From Hemicordylus capensis (lineage: Eukaryota > Chordata > Lepidosauria > Squamata > Cordylidae), in the NCBI RefSeq assembly GCF_027244095.1, contig NC_069659.1, forward strand, positions 146,854,001 through 146,918,000: DNA of 64,000 nucleotides, given 5' to 3'. Position 1 is the stretch's first letter; each line of letters starts with the position of its first letter. The translations under genes were made by a program, and so were the position numbers. Under the pieces are notes generated by a model that saw only the letters and a list, made by a program, of their open reading frames with translations, was not told the origin of the DNA and did no database searches. Shown piece after piece: positions 30,018-44,240 of the stretch.

Positions 30018-33000
30018 GTAAGCACAGCTGCTTCAGACAACTTTAAAAGATTGGGGGGTGGGGGGGATGTAGGAGGAAAGGAATGACAAAACCATTCTGT
30101 AGCCTGACTCAAGAACATGGAAGAGGCCCTAAGAATTTTGCAATTAAAAGCAGTGTGTGTGTGTGTACTGTACCCCTCTGTGTAGCCTCCCTTCTGTCTG
30201 CAGCCCAAAACAGCTCTGTTCTTTGGTAGGGCAACTGAGGGCCATTGAACCCATGAGGCACTGGCACCAAGTGTATACTCAGTAAGGCAGGAGTGGCCAG
30301 ACTTTGTGGTCAGAAAAATAAATAACTGTTGCTTTTTTTGGTCTAAGAAGTTGTTAGAACAAGAAAGCCATCATATTTGTTAGCAGACAGCATGGTTTAG
30401 AAAGAATACATGGGCACAAACTTAATAATAATAATAATAATAATAACCTTTATTTGTTAGCTGTCCCATAACAAATTGTTCTCTGGGCAGCTTACAACAC
30501 AGTATTAAAATATCAAGTAAAAACACAGACAACTCATGAAATCACAACACATTAAAAACAAAAACAAAATACAGTACAAAACAATTTAAAAACTTTTAAG
30601 TCAGTTTTAAAAATCAAATTTAAATGGCCTGAGTGATCAGAAAGTGTGTTTACCTGGTGTCTACAAAACTGAAGTGATGAGGCCAGCTGAACCTCACTGG
30701 GGAGGCTAGTCCATAAATGGGATGCAACCACTGAAAAGGCCCTCTTCCTAGTAACCACCCACCTCACCTCATTTGGCATGGGCACTCAGAGGAGGGCCTC
30801 CGAATATTTAAGGTCCAAATTGGGACAACCGCCCTGAGCCATTTTGGAAGGGCGGTATATAAATCTAATAACATAAATAAATAAATAAATATGGGGCAAG
30901 GTGTTCTCTCAGGTAATCTGGTCCCAAGCCATTTAGGGCTTTAAAGGTTAAGCACTTGAATTGGGCCCAGAAATGGACTGAGAGCCAGTGCAGCTGATGA
31001 AGCACTGGTGTAATATGATCAAAATGCCCTGTCCCAGTTAATAATTTTGCAGCCCTATTTTGTATCAATTGCAGTTTCCAGACCATTTTCAAAGGCAGCC
31101 GGAAACCTGATTTAGTTCTTTGATAAGAATTGTCAGCCACTTACACCTATATTGGGCAGCAGCGATAAAGGAAGATGCTGAAAGGCATCATCTCATACTG
31201 CACGGGAAGAGGCAATGGTAAACCCCTCCTATATTCTACTAAAGAAAACCACAGGGCTCTGTGGTCTCCAGGAGTCGAAATCGACTTGATGGCACATTTT
31301 ACCTTTACCTTACAAGTGTGATTTAATTTTTCTTTCTTCTTTTAAAATGGCAAAAGGTTTAAATTAGGCAGTTTCCTAAGGCCACAAGGAATCGGATCCT
31401 TCAAAGTTCTTAAATGCATTTTCAGAATTAAGTATGACATGTGACATTCATTATAAGCTCTGCCAGTGAGTTGGGACTCCGTACACTATGCTAGCTAGGA
31501 GGCAGGCTGGATTAGAATATGTTCACATCTGTAAAATAAATTTTAAAAGTTACTCAGATTGTTACACTTACCTCAGTAACCATCTTCTGAGTTAGATCAT
31601 CCAGGCCTGGATCAGCATAGAACAGTGACCTTAAACTGTGTTCCAGGAACCCTGGGTTTCTTTAGAGCCCTTTTTGGATTCATGAATAAGATCAATAATA
31701 GCAGACAGATTATCCGAAAGGCAGCTTGCCCATCAATACCTATTTACCTTGTCATTTGGAACTCAAATGGAGTGTCGTATACATTCTATAGTGCAAGTCC
31801 AGTTAATGCAGGGTGATGGTAAAGCCCAACAGAGTCAGCCAGCATACCACATTAATTAAATAGGCAGCCTATAATAGGCTACAGGATCCTCTGCAAAATG
31901 CAAAGATTCCTCAGCAGACAAATTAATGCGGAAAGGCTTTCCTTCAGGTTTGTTTTTTTAAAAAACTTTGAATCCTCAGTACTATAGAGCAGAGATTCCT
32001 AAACTTGGCTCACCAGGTGGTGCTGGAGAACAATTCCCATCATCCACAGCCACAATGGCCAAAGGGGTGATGGGAGTTGTAGTCCAACAGCATCTGGGGA
32101 CCCAAGGTTGGAAACCCCTTGCGTAGAGTATTTTTTTTATTTTTAAAATTTATTTAACACATTTCTGTACCGCCCAAAACACAAGTTCTCTGGGTGGTTT
32201 ACAAGAGAGTATGAAGTGGCTACAAGATGTTTCAACTCTAGGTGACATCCAATCTTTAGTTGCAGCCCTTAAAAAACTTGTTTGATTTCCTCATTGCCAT
32301 TGTCTTTGTTCTCTACGTAGGTTTACTGTTTCGCCAGGTGAAAATGCATTTCAAGTAAAGATCACAGCTCCTGAGGAGCAGTTTACCCGGGTAGGGGTGC
32401 AGATACTGGACAGAAAAGATGGTTCCTTCATTGTGAGGTACAGAATGTACGCAAGCTACAGAAACCTGAAGATTGAGGTTCAGACCAAAGACAAACACAT
32501 TGCCAAATCACCGTATACTTTAAAAGGTACAAAAATGGCATCCTATGATAACAGTAATTTGAAAAGTGAGTTGTTTTTAAAATAGTCATTGCCAGTGCTG
32601 TATACAGCTGCACTTGTTTGTCACAAAATGTGCTGGGGCACAAAAGAGGGACTGAAAGTTGCCTTGAAAGATGAAGCCACTATGTTGGTGAAAAATGAAG
32701 CCACCATGTGTCTGCCCCTCAGAGTGGGGAAGTCCCTTGTAGCACTGATTTCTTCCCCTCTCTACAAGAACATAAGAAAAGCCCTGCTGGATCAGGCCCA
32801 AGGCCTATCTAGTCCAGCATCCTGTTTCACACAGTGGCCCACCAGATGCCTCTGAGAAGCCCACAGACACAAGGTGAGGGCATGCTCTCTCTCCTGCTGT
32901 TGCTCCCCTGCAACTGGCATTTAGAGGCATCTTGCCTCTGAGGCTGGGCCCACAGCCACCAGACTAGTAGCCATTGATAGACCTGTCTTCCATGCATTTG

Positions 33001-36000
33001 TATAAGCCACATTTAAAGCCCTCCAAGCTAGTGGCCGTTACCACAATCCCTTGGCAGAGAATTTCAAAGACTAAATATGCACTGTGTAAAAAAGTATTTT
33101 CCAAACTAAAAAGCCCCAGATGCTGTAGCCTTGCCCCATAAGGAAGGTGCTTTAGGCCCCTGATCATATTGGTTGCCCTCTTCTGCACTTTTTCCATTTC
33201 TACAATGTCCTCAAGATATAGTAACCAGAACTGTATGCAGTACTCCAAATGTGGCCCCATCGTAGTTTTGTATAAGGGCATTATATTAGCAGTTTTATTT
33301 TCAAATCCCTTCCTAATGATTCCAACGAATTGGCCAATATATCCCTCATATCTGCTATAGTTGCAAGGAGGATGCCTGTCCAAGTTCTGGGAGCTGAAGA
33401 ACACAGTATATATGTATCATATATATTTATAATATGTGGAAGTGAAGAGGGTCTCTGGGTGAGTGGGGAAATGTACCCCAGGTATCAAAACACAGTGCTA
33501 CACATTTTTATTTATTTGTTTGTTTGATTAATTAATTAACATATTTATATACCACCCACTACCAAAGTCTGTAGCTGATTTACAATAACAAAACAACCCA
33601 AAAGATTAAACATTTAAAACATATATAATATTTAAAATTAAATCATCAATAAAATTCAACTAAAATTCAACATTGTCTTAGACAGTGCTGGGAACTCATG
33701 TGTCATACCGACATTAATCAAGGGATTTTTGTGCTTGCTCAATAGAGTGAACATCCATCAAAGTCTCATCTCTCTAAGTAACATATAACTATATTGATAT
33801 TATAGCACAGCAGGCAATGTTTCATACCAATTAGAGAACATAAAGATGCCGCTATAAACAATAGTGAATGTTTAAGGACAGCTTATTCAAATTTTTAGCC
33901 TCTAAGAATACTACTTTTTGGCTTCTCTAATACTACTATTACTACCACTACTATGAATATTTCTATACCGTGACATTGGTAACCAAGAGCTGAAGTTGGG
34001 CAGAGATCATTGGGGAAGCTGGCATGCTCTACCTGATATTTCTAGGTTCAGGCGAAAAAGGGACAATAAAGTACTGGCTTGCACTGGGAGCACATGTGCA
34101 CTGGGAACCTACAGTTGCCTCATACTTACTTTCAGCAAGTCATCTGTACCTGCCCCAGGTCTTGTTGACCACCTGACAGTTTGTGGCCTGGATGAAATGA
34201 AAGAGATATAGCAATAGCAATAGCACTTACATTTATATACCGCTCTATAGCCAGAGCTCTCTAAGCGGTTTACAATGATTTAGCATATTGCCCCCAACAT
34301 TCTGGGTACTCATTTTACCGACCTCGGAAGGATGGAAGGCTGAGTCAACCTTGAGCCCCTGGTCAGGATCGAACTTGTAACCTTCTGGTTACAGGGCGGC
34401 AGTTTTACCACTGCACCACCAGGGGCTCTTTTTATAACTTTTTATATTTCAAAAACCACTGCTGACTTAACATCTAGCCACCAAAAGCCAAAAAAATATA
34501 CAAGTCTATTACTGGCTCCAGAAAATGCTCAGGTTCATACTTTGGTTATAGTTGTGGACAACCAACTGAAAATTCCCTATGTACCTTTACTGTTTAAATG
34601 TAGCATATAGGCCATGTTGTAAAGAAGGTGATCTACACAGTGGTCTCCAACATAAGTGATAATAGTGTGATTTCGTATTATCATAGAAGAGATTGGGACA
34701 AAACATAAATCACAGTGCTTCCAACTGTACTGAATTTGAGCCAGATAATGCTGTGTAACATAAGACTTCTAATATATATATTTAAAACAATTTGTTGTGT
34801 ACAGGACCTGTCTATCATGAGAACTGTGATTGCCCTCAGGAAGATGGCAGTGCTTGGCTGGAAGAGATGAGTTGCCCTCAAGCCATTCTGCAAATTCAAA
34901 GAGATCTGACACAGTTTCCTACAGTGGATCCTGATAAAATTGCCAAAGAAATTCCACAACGGTTTGGACAGAGACAGAGCTTGTGCCATTACACCATAAA
35001 AGACAACAAGGTACATTCTGTGCTAAGGCTTGTGTCATCAGAAATAAAATGGCTGTTTTGCAAGCAAATGTATGGTAAGAACCTTGAGCAATGGATGGTA
35101 AATACAGTTGTGGGTCTTGTTGCAACTACTTTGAGGCTCAAGCAGCTGGAAGATGCCAACTGCTTTCAATATGCAAGTGCCTGGCAGCCAGGTAGCAGAA
35201 AGGGCTAGGCATGCAATGAGAGAGACATAGCTGAAGGAGTATAATAGCAAATCTCAGTCAAATCAGCTTCTCTTCTGACCAACAGGCAACCTTAGGCTAA
35301 AGAGAGAACCTAAGAATTCCTGACAAGTGATACCAGCATGGATTTGTCAAGAATAAATCCTGCCAGACTAATTTTATCTCTCTTTAAAAAAATAAAAAAT
35401 CAGGTTACTAGCTTAGTGGATTGAGGGAGTTCTGGGGACATAATTTACCTTGATTTCAGCAAGTCACATGAAGTAATGGTTTGACTTTTCTCCATACTAG
35501 CTGGAGAAATGTGTACAGGTCTGGCTACTGCACTTTAAGAAGGGTATAGACCAGGGATTCTCAAACTTGGGTCCTCAGGTGTTATTGGATTTCAGCTCCC
35601 ATAATCCCCAGCCTCAGTGGCCTTTGTTTGGGGATTATGGGAGTTGAAGTCCAATAACACCTGAGGACCCAAGTTTGAGAATCACTGGTATAGACAAACT
35701 AGAACAAGTTCATAGAATTGTAGCAATGATTATTAGGGGTCTTGAAAATAAGCCCTGTGAAGAAAAGTTGCAGGAACTAGATATGTTTAGTCTGGAGAAG
35801 AAAAGACTGAAGTGGGACATGTTGCTCCTCAAATACTTGCAGGGCTGTCAAACAGAAGAGAGCAAAGTCTTGTTCTCTGCTTCCCAGAGGGCAGGATTAG
35901 ATCTAATCGGCTTGAGTTACAGGAGTTACATTTTGTTTGAGCATCAGGAGAAACTTCTTAATGGTAAGAACCATTCAACAATGCACTAATTATCAAGGGT

Positions 36001-39000
36001 CTCTCATCACTGACGGTATTCAAGCAGAAGCTGGATAAGCATCTGTTGGGAATAATCTTGCTCTTGATTTCCTGCATCAAGCAGTATAAAGAGGTTTTTC
36101 TCCAAAGAAAGGCTGTAGTAATATTGCACAACAGAAGTACTAAAAATATCTCCAAGGCATTTGGCACTCCCATGTTGCTTCATGCCCCAGAACTTAGACC
36201 TCTTCACAGTTGGTGGAGTAACTGACACTATTGTTACAAAGGCTGTTTCTCATCCCGCCCCTCCCCCCCACCACTTATTGTTTCTATGAATTTCATCTAA
36301 TGCTGTGAAACATGCCAGTTCTGAGTGACAAATTCTTACTGAATGTTCTCTATTAGAACTATATAATCCACTGCTGCTGCTGTTAAATAGTAGCAGCAGC
36401 AACAGGAATAATAGCAACTGTATATCTGTCGTAAGTCTGTTAGCTTGGCTAACCCAACAGGATTTACAACCCCCTTCAGCACTCCCCGGTGAGTTAACAG
36501 AAAGTGGCAGTGGAACTGCATGAATGAAAAACAAAAGGCTCACAAAGAAAAACAGTAAATGAATTAAGTCCCCTAAACTGAACTAGGTACCCCCCTCTAA
36601 CAATAACTGAGTAATAAGTGAAAAGAAAACACAGAGCAAGGAATGAAAATAGCGAAGGAAGACAGAAGCAAGGAATTAACAGAACAAAGCAGGAAAGCAT
36701 AAACAAGGCAAACTGGAACTCGGACAAAGTTTTGGAATTCAAATAGCACACTGTCTGCAGCCAGCGAAAAGTTGCAAACAGCATCTGAGTAAGTGAGACT
36801 GCTAAATATATATGGCTCAAGAGAACCAGCAGCCAATCAGGCTTCCCTGAGTCAGCACTTCGGCTTTCTCTCTTGTGATCTCCTGCACCTGTGTGACTGC
36901 CACTGAGCTTGCCTCTTGATATGCCTTCTCAAGACAGGTGAAATCCCAGGCTCCTCCCCATCAGAAATCATGTCTGGCAGCTGTTGTGAATCCTCAGCTC
37001 GAGAGTCTGGTCTCCCTGCCAAATCCTGTTGCTTTGCCTCTGAGTCCTCACTAGCAGGCGAATCCTCCTGCTCTGACTCTTCTGAGTCAGACGTCTAAGC
37101 CATGACAATATCCTGTGTTGTTGCATTGCATAGTCCTGTGTATAGAAACTGAAATCAGACTGAATGTCACATTTATTTATGTTAGAAAATAGAGTTGCTT
37201 TGAAAACTATAAGCCACTTTTATTTGGAAATAAGGCAACTAATTCAACAATTTTTGTATTATCTTAGGTTTATATAAAGACCTATGGAGAGCATGTAGGG
37301 TTTAGAATTTTCATGGATGCCATTCTACTTTCTTTGAGTAGAAAAGTGAGTATATCTTAAATATATTCTAGTGACAAATCATTTAGTTTATTTTTATTTT
37401 GGTGTATACAAAATTTATATGCAACATTCACTGCCATGAACCTGCACCCAAAGCACAATGTACAATAAACCATACAAACAGTAATAAAATCTAGTTCTAA
37501 GATCAAGAAATATACATTAAACCCAATGAATACCAGAGTTAGGTGGCAAAAAACCAAGCCATCAGCCCCAGCAAAATTATCAGTTCCAGTTGTCATTAAC
37601 AAGAATGTTTTCTAGAAAAGACTTTCTAGAAAAGCAACATTTTAACTGAACACCAGAGGTCATTCCATATGCAGAAATACTGCATTTTAAAACACAAGTT
37701 GCTTTTGCCATCTAGGTGGCGTACTTACTCATCATGCAATTTCACACCACCACCTGCTGGCCATTTGCTGGCAATCCATGATGAAGATCTCCTCTTTAAC
37801 AGTTCCCCTTAAAAGTATGTTTAAGATAATCTGATTCTCATCACATATAGCCAGCAGATGGCACTGTGAAGTTGTGGGATAGGCAAGTATGTAATCTTGA
37901 TGCCACGTGGATAAGCGAAAACCACTTGCGTTTTCAAACATGTCACTTCTTTGTCTGGAAGGACTCCCAGGAAGTTAATAAAAAATGTGGCCAGCTGAGC
38001 TGAGTGTCCCACAGAATGACTGCCACTATGGAGAAGGCACAGTCCCATGCCCTCATAGATCTCACATGCTTGGTTGCTGTATTTTAATTATTATGTTGTC
38101 TGGGGAGACAGAATATACATAGCTTAATGAATAAAACTGAAACACAGAACATGGTGTTTTATGGCACCTCCCATTCAAATCTGAGGGAATGAGGAGGGTT
38201 GTATGAGAGGAGATACTCCCTGAGGTACACAGGCCCAGCTTGTTTAATGGCCATCACTGTCTGCATGTTAAGCTGGGCCAGAAGATAGGAAGCCTGTGTC
38301 AGAATAGGAGAAATACATTTCCTGTGGCTTGTTCCTATTAAAAGATGAATTGTAGCATCTCAGTATTAACTGAAGCTTTCAAAACATCTTTAAAAGGAGA
38401 CTAATGTAGAGTACATTGCAGTTGTAAAAGTTACCAAAGCATGGATGACTGAGGTAAGATCTGTGTATGAAAGACATGATGGCAGCCAATTTACTAGCCT
38501 AAGCTGATAAGAGCCGTTCTCTGGCCACTGCTACCACCTAGGAATTCAGCAGCAACATGAGGTCCAGGGCAACCCACAGGTTACAAACCTTGTCCTTTAG
38601 GGAACCCCATCCAGGGCAGGTGACACCAACATTACTTGAGCCCCAAATTGACCCACCCTTGTAATCCTTGCCTTTTCTGGATTGAATTCCATCTTGTTGA
38701 CCCTCATGCATAACTATGTCCAGGTATTCATTCAGGAACTGAATTGCTGCTTCTAAAGTTGATGGAAATGAAAAATAGTACTGATTGTCATCCTCAAATT
38801 GATGATATCACACTTCAGACAGATGAATGGTTTCTCCCAGAGATCAGGGACAAGATGAATCCTGTGCTACCTCATAGTTACATTCTCAGGATAAAGCAGC
38901 AATCTGTAAATGGCAACAACCTGTCAGGGAGGAGCATAATCACTGTCAAGTAGTGCCCCCTATTCCCACTATCTCAGATCATCGAGATAGATTTGATGGT

Positions 39001-42000
39001 CTGTATAATTACAAACGTTGCTTTTTCTCAACAAATCTAGAAAAATGAACAGATACACTCTTGTCCAGCTCTAGACAAAAATCATTAACCAGAACAAGCA
39101 AATCAACATTAGTCTCAAATCCATCTCTGAATCCTGATTGGTGTGGGTCCAGAAAATCCATCTCATCCATGAACTCCTGGAATGTCTCACTAGTGCCCAC
39201 ATGATTACCTTCTCCACCAGCCTGTAATTGCTCAGCCTGGTCCCAGGAGAAGTGTCTTTTGGTTTGTTTTTTTGTTTAAAGGAGCGGATCGATCACAGCT
39301 TCTGTCAAAATACTATGAAACCCCTTCTCTAATGATTCCTTGAGCAGAATACCCATATCCCAAAGAGAGAGGCATCTTGCTTCTGAACATGTTGAAACAA
39401 TCTTTCTCTCTTTGTACATTTATGTCCTTGTTCTTCTTTCAAGGAGCCAAGAGCAGTGTACATAGTTATGCTTATCCGCACACCAACCCTGTGGTTAGGC
39501 TGAAAGATAAATGACTGGCCCAGAGTCACCCAGTAAGTTTCATAGCTGAATGGGGATTTGAACTCAGGTCTCCGCAGTCCTAGTGTTAGTCCAACTGACT
39601 TCATTCTCACTTGCAGCTAAATGAACTTCAGATTGCAGTCTTAAGCATTGTTTGTAACATGAATGGTTTATAATTGTCCACATTTTTCTAAACAAGTGTA
39701 CAACTATTTCATTCTTTTCTTTTGTATGGCATCCATTTTCGACCACCTTTTTGTTTCTCTCCCCATCACTGGAGCTCTTAAGAGAAGAATGTGTCACAGT
39801 TGTTTCTTGTAAAGTAACTTTTATTAGTTGCATATGCACTATTCATGCCACATTGAATGGAGGGTCTTGACCTTCAGGAGTGTTATTTCAGGTTCTGTGC
39901 TGGGAATGGGGGCCCTGAAAAGCCCCACTGCATGCACAGAACACTGTGTACAGCTCTATAAATCCCAGCTGATATAAATAATAGATGCCTACAGGATGTG
40001 TCATAAGTATAGCAAAAAACAAATCCAGATGATTTGGGCGAGGGAGCTGCATTCATGCTATTACATGGAGCAGTAGCCTCCAGGGTCCCTAGCATGAGTA
40101 ATAATTTCTGCTTGGCTCCAGACCAAAAAATACAGCCTTCAATAGCCATGTGGAGTGCTGCAAGTCCAGCTTCTCCTAATACAGTGCTGGGCTGTTGCGG
40201 GAATTTACGATCTGCTGAACTGCCACATATCTGGGAGCTGCCTTCCAGGCAAGCGTTGGTTACCTTATCCTTACCCCCATAAAACTGGAAAGAATGAGGT
40301 GCATAGCCTTTCCACACACCCACCCCCCAAAGCCTTAGTAAGCCCAAACCCAATGTGTTCAATATCCCATTTCTAGATGTTGCAGTTTTGTCACTTTGGG
40401 TCAGTGGTTTTCAAACTTGCTGCCGCAAAGGAACAATTTCTATGAACTGCATGTTTGCCCCAGAAGTTCTGGAGAGTTACAGAAGAGTCTAGGGCAGATT
40501 CTAGGGTGCACTGTGTCAACCTTGGGCATGGGACAGGACTCTGGAGCCTCACTGTTAACATGAATTGGAGGAGAGGTCTATCAACGGCTACTAGTCGGAA
40601 GGCTATAGGCCACCTCCAGCCTCAAAGGGAGGATGCCTCTGAGTACCAATTGCAGGGGAGTAACAGCAGGAGAGAGGGCATGCCTTCAGCACTTCTCTGT
40701 GGGCGGCTTCCCAGAGGCATCTGGTGCACCACTATGTGAAACAGGATGTTGGACTAGAAGGGCCATGGGACTGATCCAGCAGGGCTGTTCTTATGGAACA
40801 TGGCACTAGAATCCAATACAGTACAGTACTCTTGTCTGGCTACACATTGTAGGGGGAGATTGGTATGAGTCAGTTTTGGGAAACATGTTTTGGACTTCAA
40901 CTCTCATCATCCCCAGCCACAATGGCTGAAGGCCAGGGATGATAGGAGATGTGGTCCAAAAACAAGTTACCCAAGATTGCTTTCTCTTTGTGGTAACATG
41001 TTTGCCATTACTGATAGTCACTGAGGAACATTTGAGGAACCGCAGGTTCCTTAAAACACAGTTTCAATATTGTTGCTTCAGAAGGACTTTCCCTCAAATC
41101 TTGAGGGAAACATCCGTCATGGCCCAGAAACGTATTGAAAAAATTGTGAGCAAATATGGCCTGAAGATATTTATTAGCAGCTATGCTAGCTTACAAGTCC
41201 CTTACGGCGCAGCGGGGAAATGACTTGATTAGCATGCTAGAGGTTGCTGGTTTGAATCCCCACTGGTATGTTTCCCAGAAACACCTATACCTATATTGGG
41301 CAGCAGCAATATAGGAAGATGCTGAAAGGCATCATCTCATACTGCGTGGGAAGTGGCAATGGTAAACCCCTCCTACCAAAGAAAACCACAGGGCTCTGTG
41401 GTTGCCAGGAGTCGACACCGACTCAACTGCACACTTTACTTTATGTAACTTACAGTGATAATATAGACCAGCAGATGGCATTGTGCTCTTTAAGATTTGA
41501 GACTTGTTAGCCAATAGCCATTGAAGCACATCTTCCTTTTTGTCTCAAAAAGACAGAATAACATCTACTATATATTTTGAAGAATTAGTTTGTTTATGTG
41601 AAATAGAGTCATACTTCCAGGTTACCTACAGATACCAAATTTTGCCTATGCATCCTGCCACTGAAATTAGCTGAATGCACACTTTTTACACTGGAATATG
41701 CTTGGTGAAAATTTAAAAAAATGTATAGTTTTTTAAAAAGAAATTCTGAATATCATACTTCCTGATAACCTACAGATACAAAATTTGATACACACAATTA
41801 GCTGAATGGACTATTTTTAAACCAGAATATGCTCAGGAAAGGCTTAAGTATCTTTAAAGAGGAAATTCTGAATATAATCATATTTTAACTGCTGCTGTTC
41901 TCAACAGATTTTTAATGTTCAATTCAAAAACAACACCATGCCCAAGAAAAGCAGAAGACCTCCCTAGATTCAAATTTACTGTGATTTACGTTTACCATTT

Positions 42001-44170
42001 ATGGTCATTATTCAATAGAATGAATAATGTTTGAAGTTGAAATTCTATACATTTCAAGCTGTTCTCTTACTTTTTAATAGAAAAATAAATTACATATTTA
42101 ATTTCTTGAACTTTCCTATACATAATCTACGCAACATGATTTTGCCTGGTCAATGATGGGCCTCGCCCACTAATATGAACTAATTTTCTATTTGCTATAC
42201 AAGTGGCACTTTCCAAATATTCTTCAAAGTTGGGAATCTATTTCAGAAATCTTTGTTTGTCATATTTGAATGGCAGTAATAACAGTATTATTCATTAAAA
42301 ACAGATGAGATTTTTGAGACTGTGAAAGAGTAGTCCAATGTGTAGTATGTTATGAATGCTGTTGTTCAATGTGTCTTAGGTGAAAATGCCAGATGTAGAA
42401 TTTTTTGTCAATTTGGGAGACTGGCCTTTGGAAAAAAAGAAATCCTCTCAAGACATTCATCCTATATTTTCGTGGTGTGGATCCACTGATTCAAAAGATA
42501 TTGTAATGCCAACCTATGACCTGACAGACTCTGTTTTAGAAACAATGGGCCGGTAAGAATTTCTATGCATTTTTTAAAAATCACTTACAGTTTCATAAAG
42601 AATTTCCCAAAGAATATTATTTTTTGTTGTTCAGTATTACAGTGACCAGTGCTGGTGATAGCTACAAGCATATGAGAAATAGGAAGCCTAGTGTGCAAGG
42701 AGTAGGGAAGAAGATTGTTTAGTGATATACTCCTTCTTAGGGTACAAGGAAAGGGTGAATACACTACATCCATGCTCCTTACAATTTACATAGTAACCAG
42801 AAGTGTTGTTGTTTTCCAAAACCAGCTGGATCAAAACCATGCACAATTCATGTTATCCACGTTGATGGAGTATAAGCTTGTTGCAAGCCCGTTTTTAGGG
42901 ATGTGCATGAAAGGGATTTTGTGTTTTGTTTCAAGCTCAAAACGAAACACAAATGGCTGAAACGTTTCATTGTAACAGTGGTCAAACTGGCTGTTTCAAT
43001 GAAACAAAACTTGAAATGTTTCGAATGTTTCGGCCATAGGAAACAATGCAGGAATTCAAAACACCCCATTTCCCCCCATGGGTAGCTCCTAGGGACACCA
43101 AAGTGGGTTGGGTGGTAGGCCATGATGGGTGCTACCTACCATCTAACCCACAAAAGAAATGGGCAACCTTTCCTCCAAACCCCCACAGGATCCTAGGATT
43201 CCCGCAAACCCCCATAGGAGTCTCTGCAAACCTGCCTGCAAAGCACACAGTTTAATTGGGGTTAAGGGGGCAAGCTCTCCCGTAGTCTTTTTTAAAAAAT
43301 TGTCTGCCAGCCCCAGGTGCTTGCAGCCAGGTCTGGCAGACTGTGGGGCTCCCGGCTGGCACCAGGGATACCCACAATGCACTGCACACTCGGGGAGTGC
43401 ATTATGGGAGTTTTTTGCGGGGGACACAACACGTTCCAGACTCCAACCCTCCATGCTGCTGGATGTAGTGGAGGATCACCTGGGTGCATGAGCTGCACAC
43501 ATAGTGCTCTCCATGGATCATCTGCGGGGAAGGGAAGGTAACAAAACCTTCCTCCCTGCCCACGAAGCCCTCCTTACAGATTGTGAGAAAGGGCTCACTA
43601 GGTTAGGTGCATAGGTCCACCATACAGTAGATGCGTGGAAGAGGAAGCCAGGAGCCAAGGGAGCCTGAGCTGACATTAACCAGGACAACTGAGTGGCTAA
43701 CTGAGGAGAGCTTCAGCTAAAGGCATGAAGTCTGTGATTGCAAGCTCTGAGAAGTCAAAGTAAAATAATCCTGGCTCCCTCCAATTGAGGCCATTTTCTC
43801 TGCTTGCCTTTGGGGTGACAATGGGAACGCCTGAAATTTTCACAAGTATTGATGGAATGAGGCAGAGGTGAAAAGGAGGCAGGGCCACTTCTACTTATGA
43901 ATGTGCCATTCTAAGGACATGTCAGCTCTCTCAGAAAAAGTCACAGTAGAGCAATTCTACACTCATATTTTAGTAATACGTCTGCTGAAATGGGTGGGTC
44001 CTCTGTTCTGGTTCATAAATCCATGCTAGTTGCTTGATATATTTGCCTTGATGAGGTCTGCACAAGCAGAAGAATGAAGTGGCTACTAGTCAATGGCTAC
44101 TTGTCTGGGCCACCTCCAGCCTCAGAGGCACAATGCCTCTCAATACCAGTTGCAACAGCAGGAGAGAGGG

Positions 44171-44240
<70 letters not shown>

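Noticed and set aside
37720-37880. Repeated CCAGCAGATGGCA-type pieces at about 37850 and 41470
   Set aside because: Too short and too diverged to assign to a repeat family with confidence.
41205-41275. Possible tRNA gene
   Set aside because: It is the tRNA-like head of a full SINE with a family B body and tail.
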